Positions 33,840 through 43,991 are shown, counted from the first letter of the stretch. The stretch is 64,000 bases of DNA from Pseudonocardiaceae bacterium YIM PH 21723 (GCA_003600225.1 QZFT01000020.1:1-64000); one strand, 5' to 3'. Notes: generated by a model from the letters alone, not told the origin. Program-made: numbers and translations.

Positions 33840-34759
33840 GGCGTTCCACTCCTTACTTCGGTGGCCGCGACGGCCACGTGTTCCCGCTGGAAGTGCTCCA
33901 GGTCGATGTCGCCGGCCAAGGGGCCGAGCACAGCGGCGCCGGACAGCGCGACCGCCCGCCGGGCGATCTCCGGCCAGCCGCCGCCGAGGGACAGCTCCCA
34001 GGCGATGCCCGCGACGGCAGCGTCGCCCGCGCCGGTGGTGTTCCCGGTCAGCCGCGCGCTCGGCACGGCCCGCCACGTACCGGCGGCCGACTGCACGAGC
34101 AGCCCGTCCGCGCCCTGCGAGACGACGACCGCCCCGGCACCCGCCGAGCACAGCTGTTGCGCGGCGGTCAGCGGGTCGTCGTGACCGGCGACCGCGCGGA
34201 GTTCGTCCAGGTTCGGCTTGATCACCGAGGGCAGGCCTTCGAGACCGGCCAGGAGGGCTTCCCCGGAGGTGTCCAAGACCGTGGGGATGCCCTGCGCCAG
34301 GGCCAGCAGCTGCGCGTAGCCGTCCGCCGGGGCGCCGGGTGGCAGGCTGCCGGAGCAGACCAGCACCGCGGCGCCGGGCAGCCGTCGTTTGACGGCGGCC
34401 CGCAGCGTCCGCCAGTCCTTCCGGGACAGCTCCGCGCCGGGTTCGTTGAACAGCGTCACCGAGTCGTCCGAGGCGGACAGCACGGCGGTGGTGCGCCGGG
34501 TCTCGCCGGACACCGGCACCAGGTCCGCGTGCAGCCCAGCCGCACGCAGGTCCTGGGACAGGGTCGTCCCGGTGGGCCCGCCGACCGGCGCCACGGCGCA
34601 GGTGTGCACACCGACGGTGTGCAGCACCCGGGCCACGTTGATGCCCTTGCCGCCGCCACGCTGCGCGACCGCCCCGACCCGGTGCACCTCGTCGGGCCGC
34701 AGCGCGTCGACGGTGTAGGTGACGTCCAGGGCCGGATTGGGCGTGACGGTGAGGATCAC
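33830..34759 (-). CDS. PfkB-family hexose kinase (tagatose-6-P / fructose-1-P type)
   Basis: A 309-residue ribokinase-fold sugar-phosphate kinase. The start VILTVTPNPALDVTY, the middle GGGKGINVARVL and the catalytic loop NTTGAGDAAVAG are typical of 1-phosphofructokinase/LacC kinases. It probably phosphorylates tagatose 6-phosphate for the aldolase encoded next. GTG 34759 overlaps the stop of the isomerase gene (GTGA). Confidence 0.88.
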   Translation of the reverse strand: MILTVTPNPALDVTYTVDALRPDEVHRVGAVAQRGGGKGINVARVLHTVGVHTCAVAPVGGPTGTTLSQDLRAAGLHADLVPVSGETRRTTAVLSASDDSVTLFNEPGAELSRKDWRTLRAAVKRRLPGAAVLVCSGSLPPGAPADGYAQLLALAQGIPTVLDTSGEALLAGLEGLPSVIKPNLDELRAVAGHDDPLTAAQQLCSAGAGAVVVSQGADGLLVQSAAGTWRAVPSARLTGNTTGAGDAAVAGIAWELSLGGGWPEIARRAVALSGAAVLGPLAGDIDLEHFQREHVAVAATEVRSGTPCP

Positions 34760-35628
34760 GCCAGGACGACGGAACGGGTCAGGTTCCGCGGCTGATCGGG
34801 GTCCAGGCCCTTGCGCCGGGCGATCTCCCCGGCGACGAGCTGCGCCCGGACCAGGTCGGCCAGGGGGTCGATGCCGGTGTTCTCGAAGTGGCCGCCGGCC
34901 CGCTGCACATCGGCGGCCAGGCCGTCGGGTGCGGCGCCGAACATCCAGCTGACCCGGCCCGGCTGGCTGATGCTGATCGGCCCGTGCCGGTACTCCATGG
35001 CCGGGTAGGACTCGGTCCACAGCAGCGCGGCCTCGCGGAACTTCAGCGCGGCCTCGTTGGCCAGGCCGACCGACCAGCCGGCGCCGAGGAAGCTGAACTG
35101 GTCGGCGCCGGTCAACGCCTCGGCCAGCGGGGTGCTCAGCACTTCCCTGGCCTGGCTCACCGCGGTGGTGAGGTCCTCGCCGAGGTGCGCGCGCAGCAGC
35201 GCGAGGGCGGTGGTGGCGAACCGGGTCTGCACGACCGACTGCTCGTCGGCGTAGGAGAGGTCCACCACGGCGTCCACCCGGTGCGCGATCTCCGCGGGCA
35301 CGCCGGTGATCGCGGTGGTGCGGCCGGCCTGCAACTGGGAGAGCAGCGTGTGCACCTCGGTCGTGGTGCCGGAGCGGCTGAGCGCGATCACGTGGTCGTA
35401 CCGCCTGCCGAGCGGGAACTCGGAGGCCGCGAAGGCATCGGTCTCACCCTGACCTGCGGATTCACGGAGAGCGGCGTAGGCCTGACCGATGAACCAGGAG
35501 GTCCCGCAGCCGATGATGGCCACCCGGGCGCCGGGTTCCGGCAGCGCGGCGGCTGCGGCGATCGTGGCTGCCCTGGCCCAGCAATCCGGTTGGCTGGCGA
35601 TTTCCTCGGCCATGTGCGAGCCACCCAT
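34756..35628 (-). CDS. SIS-domain sugar isomerase/deaminase, AgaS type
   Basis: A 290-residue protein with two SIS domains (IIGCGTSWFIGQAYAAL and FLGAGWSVGLANEAALKFRE) but no glutaminase domain, as in AgaS. AgaS-type proteins convert galactosamine 6-phosphate to tagatose 6-phosphate plus ammonia. ATG 35628 has GGAGGGG at 7-nt spacing. First gene of a three-gene overlapping operon with the kinase and aldolase. No N-acetyl-sugar deacetylase gene is seen in the window, so the input sugar is open. Confidence 0.85.
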   Translation of the reverse strand: MGGSHMAEEIASQPDCWARAATIAAAAALPEPGARVAIIGCGTSWFIGQAYAALRESAGQGETDAFAASEFPLGRRYDHVIALSRSGTTTEVHTLLSQLQAGRTTAITGVPAEIAHRVDAVVDLSYADEQSVVQTRFATTALALLRAHLGEDLTTAVSQAREVLSTPLAEALTGADQFSFLGAGWSVGLANEAALKFREAALLWTESYPAMEYRHGPISISQPGRVSWMFGAAPDGLAADVQRAGGHFENTGIDPLADLVRAQLVAGEIARRKGLDPDQPRNLTRSVVLA

Positions 35629-35673
35629 GGGCGCACCCCTCCAGTGTCGGTGGAAACGTTCTCACCGGACGTT

Positions 35674-35685
35674 AACTGCGCGAAA
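35674..35685 (-). promoter_or_regulatory. candidate DeoR/AgaR operator of the isomerase operon
   Basis: AACTGCGCGAAA on the plus strand, 46-57 nt upstream of the isomerase start, matching AACTGCGCAGAAA upstream of the ABC operon apart from one inserted base. GAGCAC is adjacent in both places. Confidence 0.4.
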
Positions 35686-35911
35686 GTGCTCAATCAATAG
35701 GCCGAGTGAACAGTTTCACGCATAGTGACGTAGTCTGCCGACGCCACGCTGGTCTCTTCGGGCGACATATGGTTCGCATGGCGAACGGACCGCTAGGTTT
35801 GCAGTCGGGTGGTTAAGCAGACAGCTATCCGCGGCGGTGTGGCACGCCCGGATGCCTGGCAGACGGACGCGCGCACCCGCACCAGTCATCGTCGCCAGGG
35901 AGAAATCCAGT

Positions 35912-36247
35912 ATGGAGAGTCCGCTGATCACCCAGGCCACCGCAGGAGAGCACGTCGTGCTGAACGTGCACGGGGAACTGGACCTGGCCACCGCGAACCA
36001 GTTCCGCGAGCAGCTCACGGCCGCCACCGGCAGCCTCGTGGCGCCGACCCGGCTGGTGGTGGACCTGACCGACGTCCAGTTCATGAGCTCATCCGGCATG
36101 GCCGAGTTGATCGTGGCGCACGAGCGGTGCAAGAACGCGGGCACGCCGTTGATCGTGGTGGCGAACCACAGCCGCGTGCTCCGGCCGTTGCAGGTGGCGG
36201 GCCTGGATGCCCTGCTCACCATCATCGCGTCGGTGAACGAGCTCTAA
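35912..36247 (+). CDS. STAS-domain anti-sigma factor antagonist
   Basis: A 111-residue SpoIIAA-like single-domain protein. The strand LNVHGELDLATA and the phosphorylation loop VQFMSSSGMAELI are typical; one of the serines there would be the target of an anti-sigma kinase. It would release a sigma factor when unphosphorylated. ATG 35912 follows GGGAG at proper spacing, so the 25 extra residues of the longest frame are left out. No kinase or sigma gene is adjacent. It ends 4 nt inside the convergent GAF-ANTAR gene. Confidence 0.88.
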   Translation: MESPLITQATAGEHVVLNVHGELDLATANQFREQLTAATGSLVAPTRLVVDLTDVQFMSSSGMAELIVAHERCKNAGTPLIVVANHSRVLRPLQVAGLDALLTIIASVNEL

Positions 36248-36963
36248 CGCGCGCGGCTCAGCGAGGTCAGCAAAGCCCGCGCGACGTTCACCAGCTTGAC
36301 GTTGGACCGCTGCGACTGGGTCACCAGCAGCTGGAAGGCCTCCGGCGCGGACACCGCGTGCACCGCCATCAACGCCCCCTTCGCCTGGTCGATCTCCGCG
36401 CGGGACACGAGCGCCTTCTCCAGGTCGCCGGTCAGGGTGCGGCACCGCTGATAGCGGCGGGAGTGTCCGATGGCGAACGCCGCCGACATGCTCAGCACCC
36501 GGAGCAGCGACTCGTCGAACGGGTCGAAGGCGTCCTCGGAGACGCCGTACAGGTTGAGCATTCCGCAGATCTCATCCTCGGCGACCAGCGGCGCCGACAG
36601 GTGCGCTCCGACCCCCACCGCCCGGGCCGCCTCGGCGAAGGCCGGCCAGCGTTCCTCGGCCTCGGACACGGTGACCCGCACCGGCCGCCGATCGGCGGCG
36701 ACCGCCAATCCCGGGCCGGCCCCGGTGGTGTAGCGGGCCGCGTCCACATCCGCCAGCCGGGAGTCGGTGGCGGCCACGGTCTCCGGCCCACCCTCGGACC
36801 AGACGGTCACCGTCACCATGTCGGCGTCGGCGATCGCGGTCAGCACCGAGTCGGCGAACTGGTCCAGCACGGCGGACAACGGCTCGACGTCCAGGACCGT
36901 CTGCAGATCTTCCAGCGCGGTCGTGGCCTCATCCAGCCGGACATGGGAGGCGACACTCGTCAT
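36244..36963 (-). CDS. GAF and ANTAR domain regulator
   Basis: A 239-residue response regulator-like protein. The GAF domain spans about 20-165 (GPGLAVAADRRPVRV, HLSAPLVAEDEICGMLNLY). The C-terminal ANTAR domain (EKALVSRAEIDQAKGALMAV, then EAFQLLVTQSQRSNVKL) should bind hairpin RNA and prevent transcription termination. No receiver domain is present. GAF would sense a small ligand. Convergent and overlapping by 4 nt with the STAS gene, a common actinobacterial pair of regulator types. Confidence 0.87.
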   Translation of the reverse strand: MTSVASHVRLDEATTALEDLQTVLDVEPLSAVLDQFADSVLTAIADADMVTVTVWSEGGPETVAATDSRLADVDAARYTTGAGPGLAVAADRRPVRVTVSEAEERWPAFAEAARAVGVGAHLSAPLVAEDEICGMLNLYGVSEDAFDPFDESLLRVLSMSAAFAIGHSRRYQRCRTLTGDLEKALVSRAEIDQAKGALMAVHAVSAPEAFQLLVTQSQRSNVKLVNVARALLTSLSRAR

Positions 36964-37020
36964 GCCCGGCTAGTTACCCACATCACCGGTATCCGAACCC
37001 TGGGGTGCGTCTGGGTGGCT

Positions 37021-37427
37021 GTCGAAGGACGCTGTGGAGGGGGAGACGGGTGGCGGGCGGGGTCTTTCCTGCCTGCGTGTTGGGTGGGGGCACGCCTGCC
37101 TGGATGGTCGGGGCCGAAGGGCGGCTCCTGGGCCTGGCAAAGGCGCCGAAAGACGCTTTCAGTGCTCCCAGCGACCCAAGCTCCGCATTGATCAAGGCCA
37201 CCCAGCGCGACACGGTGTCGAAATGGGGCGACACGCCGCGTTCTCCCACGATGTGGATGTCCACTGTGGACGCTTATCGAGTAAGGGGCACCCTCACTGC
37301 GCTCAACGCAGTGAGGGTGCCCCTTACTGCATGAGCCCCGAAAGCCCGTCAGGCGTGCCCCCACCAGACGGCCAGTCAGGAAAGACGGGCCCCACAGCCC
37401 GTCTCCCCCTCCAAAGCCTCCTTCGAC
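37021..37427. repeat. imperfect 78-bp inverted repeat element with internal hairpin
   Basis: Arms 37021-37098 and 37350-37427 are complementary at 63 of 78 positions without gaps. They flank 251 bp that contain a 22-bp perfect hairpin at 37280-37328. There is no transposase or convincing gene between the arms. The 496-nt gap 36964-37459 holds nothing else that I can support. It may be a small non-autonomous repeat (MITE- or REP-like). Confidence 0.65.
37280..37328. terminator. perfect 22-bp hairpin inside the repeat element
   Basis: Arms 37280-37301 and 37307-37328, loop CTCAA. The arm contains GTAAGGGGCACCCTCACTGC. It is not placed right after a stop codon, unlike the other hairpins, so it may be part of the repeat rather than a terminator. 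Confidence 0.6.
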
Positions 37428-37459
37428 GAAAGCCCAGAACCAGCCCCCACCACCAAAAC

Positions 37460-38698
37460 TCAGTGCCCCCGGCGCTGCCGACGGAACGCCTGAATACCCG
37501 AACCGGCCGTGTACCGGGCGAAGGTGAGCAGCGGGTTCGCGTCGTCCTTGGGCTCCTTGCCGTCGCCCATCCGCCACATCTGCGTCGTGTAGTAGGTGAG
37601 CTCGGCGGCGCTGTCGATCATCTTCAGGCCGACGGTGCGCGGCCGCAGGTTCGCCTTCGGGCCATCGGCGCCGTCGAGCAGCCGCTGCGGGAAGTCCGGC
37701 TCCACGGCGAGGGGGCGACCGAGGCCGACGAGGTCCAGCGACCCGTTGTCCAGGGCGTCCTGCATCGCCGCCCGCGACCGGAATCCGCCGGTCACCATCA
37801 GCGGCAGGGTGGGCGCCTCGGAGCGCACCTTCTCGGCGAACTCCAGGAAGTAGGCCTCGCGCTGCCGGGTCGACTCCTTGACCGGCTTGCCGTTCGGCAT
37901 GCCCATCATCGCCGCCGACTCGTAGGTGCCGCCGGAGACCTCGAGCAGGTCCACGCCCGCCTCGTGCAGCGCCAGCACCACGTCGAGGGTGTCCTCCTCG
38001 GTGATGCCGCCCCGCTGGAAGTCGGCGGAGTTCAGCTTCACCGACAGCGGCGTCTCCGGGCCGATCGCCGCCCGCATGGCCTTGAACACCTCCAGCAGGA
38101 ACCGGCTGCGGTTCTCCGGGGTGCCGCCCCACCTGTCGGTGCGCTTGTTGGTGCGCGGGGACAGGAACTGGCTGACCAGGTACCCGTGCGCGCCGTGGAT
38201 CTGCACACCGCCGAACCCGGACTCCACGACGACCTTGGCCGTGGTGGCGTACTGCTCGATGAGCTCCTCGATCTCCGCCTCGGTGAGCGCGCGCGGCTTG
38301 GCGAAGCTGCCGCCGACCTTGAGCTGCACCTCGGACGGCGCCACCGGGTGGGCGACCACGTGCCGCATCGCCTGCCGGCCCGCGTGGTTGATCTGCACCC
38401 ACACCTCGGCCCCGCCGGCGCCCGCGCTGACCGCCCAGTCCTTCAGGCCGCTCTGGTGCCGGTAGTCGGTGACGACAACGTTGCCAGGCTCGCCGATGCC
38501 ACCCTCGGCGACCATGACGTTGCCGGTGATGATCAGGCCCGCACCGGAGTCCGACCAGCGCTCGTACAGCCGCTGCAGCCGCTCGGTCGGGGCGTTGTGC
38601 TTGTCACCCAAGCCCTCGCTCAACGCCGACTTGGCGAGGCGATTCTTCAGGGACACGCCACAGGGCAGCGCGAAAGGGGAGCCCAGCAGACCGGTCAT
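37460..38698 (-). CDS. NADH:flavin oxidoreductase, Old Yellow Enzyme family
   Basis: A 412-residue FMN-dependent TIM-barrel reductase. Typical sites: NRLAKSALSEGLGD near the N-terminus, QINHAGRQA, IHGAHGYLVSQFLSP, and the phosphate-binding TGGFRSRAAM and GLGRPLA. Relatives reduce activated C=C bonds. ATG 38698 precedes MTGLLGSPFALP; upstream reading frame is a shadow. A palindromic operator overlaps its presumed -10 region. Substrate unknown. Confidence 0.9.
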   Translation of the reverse strand: MTGLLGSPFALPCGVSLKNRLAKSALSEGLGDKHNAPTERLQRLYERWSDSGAGLIITGNVMVAEGGIGEPGNVVVTDYRHQSGLKDWAVSAGAGGAEVWVQINHAGRQAMRHVVAHPVAPSEVQLKVGGSFAKPRALTEAEIEELIEQYATTAKVVVESGFGGVQIHGAHGYLVSQFLSPRTNKRTDRWGGTPENRSRFLLEVFKAMRAAIGPETPLSVKLNSADFQRGGITEEDTLDVVLALHEAGVDLLEVSGGTYESAAMMGMPNGKPVKESTRQREAYFLEFAEKVRSEAPTLPLMVTGGFRSRAAMQDALDNGSLDLVGLGRPLAVEPDFPQRLLDGADGPKANLRPRTVGLKMIDSAAELTYYTTQMWRMGDGKEPKDDANPLLTFARYTAGSGIQAFRRQRRGH

Positions 38699-38734
38699 CA
38701 GCCACCTACTATGTCGTTCGGTATAGAAGCTTGG

Positions 38735-38749
38735 CATACCAAAGGTATG
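38735..38749 (-). promoter_or_regulatory. operator CATACCAAAGGTATG of the flavin oxidoreductase gene
   Basis: Perfect 6-bp arms CATACC/GGTATG with a 3-nt spacer; a third GGTAT half-site lies at 38720. On the minus strand TTGACC, 17 nt, TACCTT forms a plausible promoter whose -10 lies in this palindrome. A TetR/MarR-type repressor is likely. Confidence 0.45.
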
Positions 38750-38830
38750 TGGATCGCCCATTGCGGTCAAGCCCCTGCCGCTGAACGGTGGCGAACATGA
38801 CTGTCGGACCCTGCCCCTACACTCGCCCGC

Positions 38831-40660
<1,830 letters not shown>

Positions 40661-40711
40661 CCCGAAGTTGACGATATTCGGATGCCCTTCCCGAATATCG
40701 TCAACTTCGGG
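40661..40711 (+). terminator. perfect 21-bp hairpin after recQ
   Basis: Arms 40661-40681 and 40691-40711, loop of 9 nt. The arm CCCGAAGTTGACGATATTCG belongs to the same family as the hairpins at 23254 and 32949. The remaining gap to the next gene (40712-41018) holds no gene; it contains an AT-rich patch (GTTTACAGTTAAAAC) that could be a promoter. Confidence 0.8.
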
Positions 40712-41018
40712 AGCCCTCCACCGCGCAGCGGCCCTGAGAACAATTTAAGGATTACCCAGCGGAGTGATCGAAGAACTGGCGTTGGGCCATCAGTGTGGTT
40801 TACAGTTAAAACAGGCGCCGCGCTCCCGGTAACCCCCAGGCTGGTTGAGCGTGGCGCCATCTATTTTCCCTGCAGCTCACGGCGTTATCCCGCCGAGCGA
40901 CTTCCGAGACCCGCCCGTTTCGGACAGTGACGACCTGATCACTCATCCCTGACACTCAGTGATGGCGCGGTCTACGCTCGTCGGACCACCACCCACCGCA
41001 GCCTTCGAGGGACCCGCC

Positions 41019-41807
41019 ATGCCTCTGGACGAAATGATCACGCGGATCGTCGCGGCGAAGCGCGAACAGTGGGCGAACGCCCCTGCCGCGCTCACCAACC
41101 CCGAGCGCACCCGCCCGGCTCCGGCCGGCCGGTTCTCCGCTGCGCTGCGCCGGGCGGACATCGCTGTCATCGCCGAGGTGAAGCCGCGCTCCCCGCTCAA
41201 GGGCGAGCTGTGGCCGGTGGAGAAGGCCGTGGACCTGGCCCAGATCTACACCGCGAACGGGGCCAGCGGCATCTCGGTGCTGGCGAACAACCCGTTCTTC
41301 GGCGGCTCCCCCGAACTGGTCGCCGAGGTGACCGGCGTCGTGCCGACCCCGGTGCTCTACAAGGAGTTCGTGGTCGACGCCCGCGAGATCGAGCTGGCCT
41401 ACGCGGTCGGCGCGGACGGCGTGCTGATCGTGGTGCGCACCGTGGACGACCGCGAACTGCGGGAGCTGATCGCCGCCGCGCAGTCGGTGGGCATCGACCC
41501 GCTGGTGGAGACCTTCGACGAGACCGAGATCAAGCGCGCGGTGGACGCGGGCGCGACGGTGATCGGCATCAACAACCGGGACCTGAACACGTTCACCGTG
41601 GACACGGACCGGGCTCGGCGGCTGCGTGAGTTGATCCCGGCGACCGCGGTGGCGGTGGCCGAGAGCGGGATGAAGGAGCGCTCGGACATCGAGCGGGTGG
41701 CGGCCGACGGCTTCGACGCCGCGCTCATCGGCGAGACGCTGCTGCGCAGCGAGGACCCCGGCGCCAAGCTCCAGACCCTGATCGGCGTCCCCTCCCAGCG
41801 CCCCTAG
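41019..41807 (+). CDS. trpC: indole-3-glycerol phosphate synthase, stand-alone
   Basis: A 262-residue TIM-barrel enzyme of tryptophan synthesis that closes the ring of CdRP to indole-3-glycerol phosphate. Recognisable sites: IAEVKPRSPLKG (usually EVKxASPS), YKEFVVD with the catalytic Lys, GINNRDLNTF and AESGM. ATG 41019 follows GAGGGA; the longer frame from 40959 is less likely. No other trp gene is nearby, and the SPL variant of the SPS loop suggests a divergent paralogue, possibly serving a specialised pathway. Confidence 0.85.
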   Translation: MPLDEMITRIVAAKREQWANAPAALTNPERTRPAPAGRFSAALRRADIAVIAEVKPRSPLKGELWPVEKAVDLAQIYTANGASGISVLANNPFFGGSPELVAEVTGVVPTPVLYKEFVVDAREIELAYAVGADGVLIVVRTVDDRELRELIAAAQSVGIDPLVETFDETEIKRAVDAGATVIGINNRDLNTFTVDTDRARRLRELIPATAVAVAESGMKERSDIERVAADGFDAALIGETLLRSEDPGAKLQTLIGVPSQRP

Positions 41808-41811
41808 GACT

Positions 41812-41866
41812 CCGGAGTCGGCGATGTTCGCGGCGAGGAACGAGCCCCGAACATCGCCCACTCCGG
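41812..41866. terminator. 18-bp hairpin between trpC and the SDR gene
   Basis: Seven plus eleven base pairs with one mismatch (41812-41830 against 41848-41866), between convergent stop codons. Confidence 0.7.
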
Positions 41867-41868
41867 GG

Positions 41869-42603
41869 TTAGTGCACAACCGCCCCACCATCCACATTGA
41901 TCGTCTGCCCAGTGATGAACCCACTATCCCCATCACACAAATACAGAACGGTAGAGGTCAGATCCGAAGCCTGCCCGCGCCGCTGAATGATCTGCCCAGC
42001 AACAACCGAGTCGAAGGACGGCGCCACATCCCCGGTCAGCGCCGCGTCGGTGGCCAGCAGACCGGGCGTGATCGCGTTGACCGTGATCCCCTCGGCCCCC
42101 ACTTCGGCGGCCAGTGAACGGGTGAATCCGATCAACGCCGACTTGGTCGACACGTACGGCACGAAGCCGGGAATCGCCAGGAAGATCGCCTGGGTGGAGA
42201 TGGTGATGATCCGCCCCCAGCCCAGCTCGCGCATGCCGGGCAGCAGCGCCTGGGTGACGTTGAAGACGCCGCCCACGTTCAGCCGCCACAGGTCCTCGAA
42301 CTGGGCGAAGGTCCACTCCGGGAAGGGCCGGTTGGGGAACTTGCCGGCCGCGTGGATCACCACCGAGCTGGCCTGATCCCCCTCGATCCGCCCGGCCGCC
42401 TCCTGCACGCTCGCCGGATCGGTGACGTCGACCCGCAACGCCTGGAACTTGCCTTCACAGGCGGCGGCCGTCGCGCTCTGATCGGCCACGTCGAAGCCCA
42501 CGACCCGCGCACCGGATTCCGCCAGCGCGCGGCAGATCTCCTGTCCGATGCCCCCGGCCGAACCGGTGACGACCGCCGTGCGCCCGGAAAGATCAACCCG
42601 CAT
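41869..42603 (-). CDS. SDR-family oxidoreductase
   Basis: A 244-residue classical short-chain dehydrogenase. The cofactor loop GSAGGIGQEI, the HAAG strand, Ser of the ISTQAI stretch, the YVSTK catalytic pair, and the C-terminal GQTINVDGG are all present, so it should be active. Asp in GFDVAD suggests NAD(H). ATG 42603 follows GGAGGCACGA. It resembles 3-oxoacyl-ACP reductases and other small-molecule SDRs; the substrate is not evident. Confidence 0.88.
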   Translation of the reverse strand: MRVDLSGRTAVVTGSAGGIGQEICRALAESGARVVGFDVADQSATAAACEGKFQALRVDVTDPASVQEAAGRIEGDQASSVVIHAAGKFPNRPFPEWTFAQFEDLWRLNVGGVFNVTQALLPGMRELGWGRIITISTQAIFLAIPGFVPYVSTKSALIGFTRSLAAEVGAEGITVNAITPGLLATDAALTGDVAPSFDSVVAGQIIQRRGQASDLTSTVLYLCDGDSGFITGQTINVDGGAVVH

Positions 42604-42654
42604 TCGTGCCTCCAGAGTCGCGTTCTGCCAAGACAATGGCATGACTTCGCGGAC

Positions 42655-43335
42655 TCAGCCATGGAAGCGGGTCGTCTCGCCGAGTTCGGCACGCGGCATG
42701 GTGATCGCATTGGCCGGAGCGGCGGTGTCCGCGTAGCCGAAGGAGATGCCGAACAACAGTTTCCGGTCGCTGATCCCGAGTTCGGCGCGGATGGTCTCCG
42801 CGTAGAAGCTCAGCAGTCCCTGTGGGCAGCTGGCGATGCCGTGGGCGGTCAGGGCCAGCATGAGCGTCTGCGCGTAGATGCCCACGTCGGCGGCCATCCG
42901 CACCTCGGCCTGCGGCGGGGTGAACAGCAGGGCGACGTGCGGAGCACCGTAGAAACGGAGGCTCTCGGCGTTGTACGTCGCACGCGCGGCGTGGTCCTCA
43001 CGGGCGATCCCCACGGCCGTGTACAGCCGCTCCCCCGACTGCCTGCGCCGCTCCCCATAGGTTCCCGGATAGAGGTCCTCGCTGTACGGGAAGTCCAGCG
43101 AGAGCTCCTGGCGGTCATGCGCCGCCACCAGCGCCTCGCCGAGGCGGTGCCGGGCCGCGCCGCTGACCACCTCCACATGCCAGGGCTGGGTGTTGGAGTT
43201 GGACGGCGCCGCGCCGGCCAGGGAGAAGACGGCACGCAGCGTCTCCTCGGGCACCGGCTCGGGGCGGAACGCGCGGGTGGCCCGACGGCCCCGGATCAGG
43301 CGCTCGGCATGTTCGGGCAGGCAGCCGGTGGTCAT
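42655..43335 (-). CDS. nitroreductase-family protein
   Basis: A 226-residue FMN-dependent nitroreductase-fold protein. The FMN-binding RRATRAFRPEPVPEE start, APSNSNTQPWHVEVV and the C-terminal GISFGYAD are typical. Members reduce nitroaromatics, quinones or flavins. ATG 43335 follows AGGGAG. It is divergent from a TetR regulator and the gap holds two operator-like palindromes, so it is likely repressed by that regulator. Confidence 0.88.
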   Translation of the reverse strand: MTTGCLPEHAERLIRGRRATRAFRPEPVPEETLRAVFSLAGAAPSNSNTQPWHVEVVSGAARHRLGEALVAAHDRQELSLDFPYSEDLYPGTYGERRRQSGERLYTAVGIAREDHAARATYNAESLRFYGAPHVALLFTPPQAEVRMAADVGIYAQTLMLALTAHGIASCPQGLLSFYAETIRAELGISDRKLLFGISFGYADTAAPANAITMPRAELGETTRFHG

Positions 43336-43361
43336 GGTCGTGCTCCCTCAGGCTCGGCGAA

Positions 43362-43379
43362 GTAAACGGAACCGTTTAC
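43362..43379. promoter_or_regulatory. operator 1 in the nitroreductase/TetR gap
   Basis: Perfect palindrome GTAAACGGAACCGTTTAC: 8-bp arms and a 2-nt centre. It lies 27 nt upstream of the nitroreductase start. Confidence 0.7.
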
Positions 43380-43396
43380 CTCATTGACCCTAACCC

Positions 43397-43418
43397 AAGT
43401 AAACGCTGGCGTATACTT
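43397..43418. promoter_or_regulatory. operator 2 in the nitroreductase/TetR gap
   Basis: Near-palindrome AAGTAAACG/CGTATACTT with a 4-nt centre and one mismatch, sharing the GTAAACG half-site with operator 1. It lies just before the regulator's start. Confidence 0.6.
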
Positions 43419-43423
43419 GGTAG

Positions 43424-43987
43424 ATGGTTGGACAGAGCGGGCGTGGAGCCCGGGAGCGGGTGCTCGTGGCGGCCACGGCGTTGTTCGAGGCGCAGGGGAT
43501 CAATGCCACCGGGATGGAGCAGGTGGCGGCCACCGCGCCGGTCTCCAAGCGCACCCTCTACCTGCACTTCACCTCCAAGGATGACCTGGTCGTGGCCTAC
43601 CTGCGGCACCTCGCGGAATCCGGGCTCACCATCGAGGGCGCGCTCGACCGGCCGGATCTCTCGCCCCGGGAACGGATCCTCGAACTGTTCTCCGTGCCGG
43701 TGGGCGACGGCCCCATCCGCGGCTGTCCGTTCGTCGACGCCGCCGCCGAATTCCCGGATCCCGACAGCCCGGCGCACGCGTACACCCGCGAGCAGAAACA
43801 GCGGTTCACCGCGCGCATCGTCGACCTGCTCCGCGAAATGGGCGCGGCCCGGCCGGAGATCCTCGGCGAGCAGCTGGCGATCCTGGCCGACGGCGCCGCG
43901 AGCCGGGCGATGGTGCTCAACGATCCGGCCAGTGGGCGGCACGCCAGAGCGGCCGCCGAGGTGCTACTGGACGCCGCTCTCCAGTGA
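43424..43987 (+). CDS. TetR-family repressor
   Basis: A 187-residue regulator. The N-terminal helix-turn-helix is clear (ALFEAQGINATGMEQVA, then VSKRTLYLHFTSKDDLV). The C-terminal ligand domain is compact. It probably represses itself and the divergent nitroreductase through the two palindromes in the 88-nt gap. Similar TetR/nitroreductase pairs respond to reactive or aromatic compounds; the inducer is unknown. Confidence 0.88.
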   Translation: MVGQSGRGARERVLVAATALFEAQGINATGMEQVAATAPVSKRTLYLHFTSKDDLVVAYLRHLAESGLTIEGALDRPDLSPRERILELFSVPVGDGPIRGCPFVDAAAEFPDPDSPAHAYTREQKQRFTARIVDLLREMGAARPEILGEQLAILADGAASRAMVLNDPASGRHARAAAEVLLDAALQ

Positions 43988-43991
43988 TCTT

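Noticed and set aside
36960-38402. 480-residue minus-strand open frame across the repeat element and the flavin oxidoreductase gene
   Set aside because: It is out of frame with the oxidoreductase and derives from the inverted repeat and GC-rich shadow.
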